Shown: positions 61,015-64,000 of the stretch, piece by piece | Position numbering within the stretch: position 1 is the first letter of the stretch | Layout of the letters: every line of letters begins with the position of its first letter | Assembly (NCBI GenBank): GCA_029203105.1 | Contig: CP119318.1 | Coordinates: 3,610,501-3,674,500, forward strand | Source: Candidatus Kaistia colombiensis | Lineage (GTDB): Bacteria > Pseudomonadota > Alphaproteobacteria > Rhizobiales > Kaistiaceae | Direction: 5' to 3' | DNA length: 64,000 nucleotides | Position numbers and translations under genes: made by a program | Notes under the pieces: generated by a model | Told to the model about the DNA's origin: nothing | The model's database searches: none | What the model saw: the letters and a program-made list of their open reading frames with translations, nothing else

Positions 61015-62496
61015 TCAGGCGTTCCGGCGCGCCCTCCTGGATGTCAGGCGCACGGCTCGAACCGCGACGACGGCGCAGAGGGCCGGCGCCAGCGCGAAGA
61101 CGGCGCCAAGCCAAAGCGCGGCATTCGACGCGCCGGCGACGCCGCCGGGCTCGGCGATGCCGGCGAAGTTGGCCACCATGCCGGCGCAGGCCGTGCCGAA
61201 TGCAATGGAGAACAGCTGAACCGTCGTCACGCCGCCAGCCGCCAGCCCCTGCTCGCTGTCGCCGACGCTGCTGTAGACCCGCGTCACCAGGCTGGGCCAG
61301 GCCAGCCCGATGCCGAAACCCACCAGCACGAGGCCGACACAGATCGGCAGCAGATAGGCCAGTTCGCCGGCGCTATGGACCGGCATGAACAGCGCGAACA
61401 GAACAAGGCCGGTCGCGACCAGCACCGGCCCGCCGACCACCAGCCAGTTGCCGTGGCTCTCCTGCCAGCGCGAGCTCAGCAGCGACGCCGCCGTCCAGCC
61501 GAGCGCCATCAAAGCGGCGAGATAGCCGGCCCAGATCGGCGACTGGCCGTGCAGCTGCCGCAGCAGATAGGGCACGAACACCTCCGGCTGCATGCCGATC
61601 ATCAGCAGCGCGATGGTAAGATAGAGGGCGCCGAGCGGGGTGGCGATGCTGAAGGCGCCGCGCGGCAGCAGTCGGGCGCCGCCCCTGCCCTCGGCCGCGG
61701 CGATCAGGACGATCATCGAGAGACCCGCGACGAGACCCGCCACATTCCACGATAGTTCGGCGGAAAGGCTGCCGGCCGAAACAGCCAGCACGGCGCCGGT
61801 CAGAAGAACGAGTTGCAGCAGCGGCGCCGGCGAATGCCCATCCCGGTCCCGGCTGGTCTTCGGCAGCGTCGCAAAGGCGACGAAAGCGAAGGCGGCCGTG
61901 ACCGGAATCAGTGACCAGAACGCCGCGCGCCATTCGCCATATTCGGCGAACACGCCGCCCACGGCCGGACCGATCAGCGTGGCGATGCCGAACATCGCCG
62001 AAATCAGGCCGATGGCACGGCCCCAGAGCCGTTCCGGCAGGACGAGCCGCGTCAGGCCATAGGCCAGCGCATAAAGGAAGCCGCCGCCCATCCCCTGCAC
62101 GCTGCGCCCGACCAGCATCACCGGCATGTTGGGCGACAGCGAGCAGAGCAGCGTGCCGCCGCCGAATAGCAGCGATGCCGCCACATAGGCACCCCGCGGG
62201 CCCGCCCCCCTTAACAGCTTGGCGGTCAGCGCCGCGCCAAGAATCGATGCCACGACGAACAGCGTCGTCGTCCACGCATAGAAATCGAGCCCGCCAATAT
62301 CGGCGATCACCGACGGCATCACGGTGATGGTGATGTACATGTTCAAGGCATGCAGCGTGACGCCGCCGGCGAGCGCGATGGCGTAGATCGCGTTTTTGCC
62401 GGAGAGCAGTTCGCCCCAGCCGGCAGGCGCACTCAGCGGCCTGATTACCACCAGATCGCCAGCCTTCGGCGCTGGCACATCCAGGTCAAAATTCAT
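61015..62496 (-). CDS. MFS transporter, SoxR-associated
   Basis: A 493-residue major-facilitator exporter with about 14 segments. The first is AIALAGGVTLHALNMYITIT, motif C-like stretches occur at LIGPAVGGVFAEYGEWRAAF, and GRSVQGMGGGFLYALAYGLT is a variant of the DHA2-type motif. A perfect sox-box palindrome (62549-62566) lies 53 bp upstream, between it and the soxR gene on the same strand. It therefore probably pumps out redox-active compounds when SoxR is oxidised. Confidence 0.88.
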   Translation of the reverse strand: MNFDLDVPAPKAGDLVVIRPLSAPAGWGELLSGKNAIYAIALAGGVTLHALNMYITITVMPSVIADIGGLDFYAWTTTLFVVASILGAALTAKLLRGAGPRGAYVAASLLFGGGTLLCSLSPNMPVMLVGRSVQGMGGGFLYALAYGLTRLVLPERLWGRAIGLISAMFGIATLIGPAVGGVFAEYGEWRAAFWSLIPVTAAFAFVAFATLPKTSRDRDGHSPAPLLQLVLLTGAVLAVSAGSLSAELSWNVAGLVAGLSMIVLIAAAEGRGGARLLPRGAFSIATPLGALYLTIALLMIGMQPEVFVPYLLRQLHGQSPIWAGYLAALMALGWTAASLLSSRWQESHGNWLVVGGPVLVATGLVLFALFMPVHSAGELAYLLPICVGLVLVGFGIGLAWPSLVTRVYSSVGDSEQGLAAGGVTTVQLFSIAFGTACAGMVANFAGIAEPGGVAGASNAALWLGAVFALAPALCAVVAVRAVRLTSRRARRNA

Positions 62497-62548
62497 GTCG
62501 GCACTCCACTAGGCGACGAGTCGTCGCCAACCGACACGGCTTATAGAA

Positions 62549-62566
62549 CCTCAACCAATGTTGAGG
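62549..62566. promoter_or_regulatory. SoxR box upstream of the MFS gene (CCTCAA-N6-TTGAGG)
   Basis: CCTCAACCAATGTTGAGG is an 18-bp dyad matching the SoxR recognition pattern CCTCAA-N6-TTGAGG. It overlaps the soxR stop codon and lies 53 bp before the MFS start, so the transporter has its own SoxR-controlled promoter. Confidence 0.88.
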
Positions 62567-63048
62567 TCAATAGTCGGATCCACAACGGGCACCCCTTCGC
62601 CGGATACGAGCCGACGCGGGCCGGAACCGCGCTGGCCCAGTTCGTCGCCCGGATTGCGCAGCGGGCAGTCCTCCAGCGACAGACACCCGCAGCCGATGCA
62701 GCTGGTGAGCTGGTCGCGCAGCTGGATCAGGCCGTTGATCCGCTCCTCCAGCATGTCCTTCCACGTCTCGGTGAAATGCCGCCAGTCGCGCGCATTCGGC
62801 GTGTGGTCGTGCGGCAGGTCGTGCAGCGCCTCATGCACGGTGGCCAGCGGGATGCCGGCGCGCTGGGCGATGCGGATGATGGCGATCCGGCGCAGAACGG
62901 AGCGGTGATAGCGCCGCTGGTTGCCCGGCGTCCGCTCGCCGGCGATCAGCCCCTTCGCCTCATAAAAATGCACCGTCGAGACGGCGATGCCGCTGCGCCT
63001 GGCGACCTCGCCAACCGCCAGCATGACCCTGGTCTCACTGCCACTCAT
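62551..63048 (-). CDS. soxR: Redox-sensitive transcriptional activator SoxR
   Basis: A 165-residue MerR-family regulator. The DNA-binding part reads VGEVARRSGIAVSTVHFYEA and GNQRRYHRSVLRRIAIIRIA. The 2Fe-2S cluster ligands are Cys117, Cys120, Cys122 and Cys128 (SCIGCGCLSLEDCPL). Oxidation of the cluster by redox-cycling agents activates target promoters. No soxS gene is nearby, as is usual outside enteric bacteria, where SoxR acts directly on exporters. ATG 63048 is 7 bp downstream of a sox box, suggesting autoregulation. Confidence 0.94.
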   Translation of the reverse strand: MSGSETRVMLAVGEVARRSGIAVSTVHFYEAKGLIAGERTPGNQRRYHRSVLRRIAIIRIAQRAGIPLATVHEALHDLPHDHTPNARDWRHFTETWKDMLEERINGLIQLRDQLTSCIGCGCLSLEDCPLRNPGDELGQRGSGPRRLVSGEGVPVVDPTIDLNIG

Positions 63049-63054
63049 TACAAA

Positions 63055-63072
63055 CCTCACTTTTAGATGAGG
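63055..63072. promoter_or_regulatory. SoxR box upstream of soxR (CCTCA-N8-TGAGG)
   Basis: An 18-bp dyad with arms CCTCA and TGAGG and an AT-rich centre (CTTTTAGA) lies directly before the soxR start. The spacing equals that of the box at 62549, consistent with autoregulation. Flanking AA and TT extend the symmetry. Confidence 0.78.
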
Positions 63073-63158
63073 TTTATAGCGCGCCTCGCACCGGGGGCGA
63101 AAGAAACGACGCGAACAGAACCGGCTCCATCCGTTGGTCTCGACGGACGGATAAAAGA

Positions 63159-63186
63159 GACCCCGGTCCGTTTCCGGGCCGGGGTC
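63159..63186 (-). terminator. Rho-independent terminator after the 3' binding-protein gene
   Basis: GACCCCGG pairs with CCGGGGTC around GGTCCG-TTTCC-GGGCC type inner pairing. On the minus strand it is followed by TCTTTTAT, 20 bp after the stop of the binding-protein gene. Confidence 0.82.
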
Positions 63187-63206
63187 AATTTCATTCGAGG
63201 GCAAGC

Positions 63207-64000
63207 CTACTTGCCGCCCCACTGCTCGGGATAGCCCGGCAGGTCCTGGCAGCCGCAGAGGCTGTAGTGCAGCGCCGGCATGCGCTCGTCGATGTAGCTT
63301 GCCAGCGTTTCCTGGGTGATGGCCGGCTGCGGCAAGTTCCACTCCGGGCCGGGGACCGGCTTGCCGTCGAGGATGTCCAGCGCCGCGATGATCGGCGTGC
63401 GCCACTGGTAGGTCGGATAGGACGGCGCGATGGCGACCAGCTTTTCCTTCTGCCACTTGCGCAGGAAGTCCTGCTGGTCCTCGCCGCTGATCACCGGATA
63501 GGGCAGACCGGCATCCTCGAAGGCCTCAAGCGCCGCCGTCGCCGTATCGCCGGCATCCATCCACACCGCGTCGATCTTCTGGCCGCGATTGATGTAGTCC
63601 TCGACCACCGACTTGGTCTTGGCGCGATCGCTGCCGGTGAACTCCGAGCCGATCACGTTCAGGCCGGCCTCGTCGAAGATCGACTTGGCGGCCGAATAAC
63701 GGGTCTCGAGCACGTCGACGCCGGGGACGATGCGGATCGCCAGGACATTGGCGCCCTTCGGCAGCTTGCTGGCGATGAATTCGGCCGAGGTGATGCCGAA
63801 GCCATAGCCGCCGACCGGATGGATATAGGTCACCGGGCACTTGGTGTTGACGCCACGGTCGAAGACGATGACCGGCAGCTTCTCGCAGGCGGCCTCGACG
63901 GCCGGCGTCAGCGCGGCGGTGGTGGTCGGCGAAACGACCAGCACGTCGCACTTGCCGCCGTCGAGCAGCGACTGGATGTCGGAGATCTGCTTGTCATCCT
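63207..64000 (-). CDS. Sugar-type ABC binding protein, 5' end outside the window
   Basis: The last 264 codons of a periplasmic binding protein of the RbsB/YtfQ type; the frame is open to the window edge (DDKQISDIQSLLDGGKCDVL). Further marks are LVVSPTTTAALTPAVEAACE, VIVFDRGVNTKCPVTY, IPGVDVLETR-like VPGVDVLETRYSAAKSIFDE, DAVWMDAGDTATAALEAFED and the Cys-containing end YSLCGCQDLPGYPEQWGGK. The signal peptide is not visible. It is followed by a terminator, so any permease and ATPase genes must lie upstream, outside the window. Confidence 0.9.
   Translation of the reverse strand, partial: DDKQISDIQSLLDGGKCDVLVVSPTTTAALTPAVEAACEKLPVIVFDRGVNTKCPVTYIHPVGGYGFGITSAEFIASKLPKGANVLAIRIVPGVDVLETRYSAAKSIFDEAGLNVIGSEFTGSDRAKTKSVVEDYINRGQKIDAVWMDAGDTATAALEAFEDAGLPYPVISGEDQQDFLRKWQKEKLVAIAPSYPTYQWRTPIIAALDILDGKPVPGPEWNLPQPAITQETLASYIDERMPALHYSLCGCQDLPGYPEQWGGK

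Overview
The window is GC-rich, densely packed bacterial DNA. It suggests an alphaproteobacterium of the order Hyphomicrobiales (Rhizobiales): a rhizobial-type porin, a DNA polymerase IV with an N-terminal Cys finger, gatC-gatA next to a small chorismate mutase, many ABC sugar-uptake clusters and several families of palindromic intergenic repeats. The species cannot be read from the sequence. No tRNA, rRNA, CRISPR array, phage or transposase gene was seen.

Layout. (1) 0-7 kb: guanine deaminase, then a ribose-type ABC importer (binding protein, ATPase, permease) with a frameshifted LVIVD-repeat gene inside it. (2) 7-14 kb: a GT8 glycosyltransferase, then methionine/purine salvage. A second binding protein closely related to the first, an unknown secreted protein and methylthioribose kinase (mtnK) form one operon, divergent from mtnB-mtnD; cytidine deaminase follows. 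(3) 14-22 kb: LacI regulator with a glutamine-amidotransferase-like protein, a divergent GntR/FCD regulator and enolase-superfamily dehydratase, a family-1 sugar importer without its own ATPase, and an L-rhamnose mutarotase-like protein. (4) 22-28 kb: a signalling operon of small anchored protein, hybrid histidine kinase and diguanylate-cyclase response regulator, then an SDR and a GNAT enzyme. (5) 28-36 kb: a sugar-acid catabolic operon (split UxaA/altronate-dehydratase-like subunits, RraA-like aldolase, esterase/lactonase-like hydrolase) divergent from a GntR/FCD regulator and a third ribose-type ABC importer. (6) 36-46 kb: a secreted protein with Cys repeats and a collagen-like stretch, an AT-rich gap, a porin, YjhX-like protein, chorismate mutase, gatA, gatC, dinB, and a patch with gene remnants. 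(7) 46-64 kb: phosphoglucomutase; an alkylation-repair operon (ada, 2OG oxygenase, ogt); a MarR-EamA efflux pair; a P1B-type ATPase; metE under a cobalamin riboswitch; an ABC-F protein; a SoxR-MFS pair with two sox boxes; and the 3' part of a fourth binding protein.

How the genes work together. The window is dominated by scavenging of sugars, sugar acids and nucleoside breakdown products, with local regulators beside most uptake systems. Methionine supply is represented twice (5-methylthioribose salvage and B12-repressed MetE). Operator-like palindromes are visible for MarR, SoxR and Ada. A recurrent feature is a palindromic repeat placed directly after the binding-protein gene and before the remaining transporter genes in three separate ABC clusters. 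The strongest candidate for an undescribed system is the binding protein / unknown secreted protein / mtnK operon, which looks like a 5-methylthioribose uptake route. The hybrid-kinase operon with its small partner protein is second.
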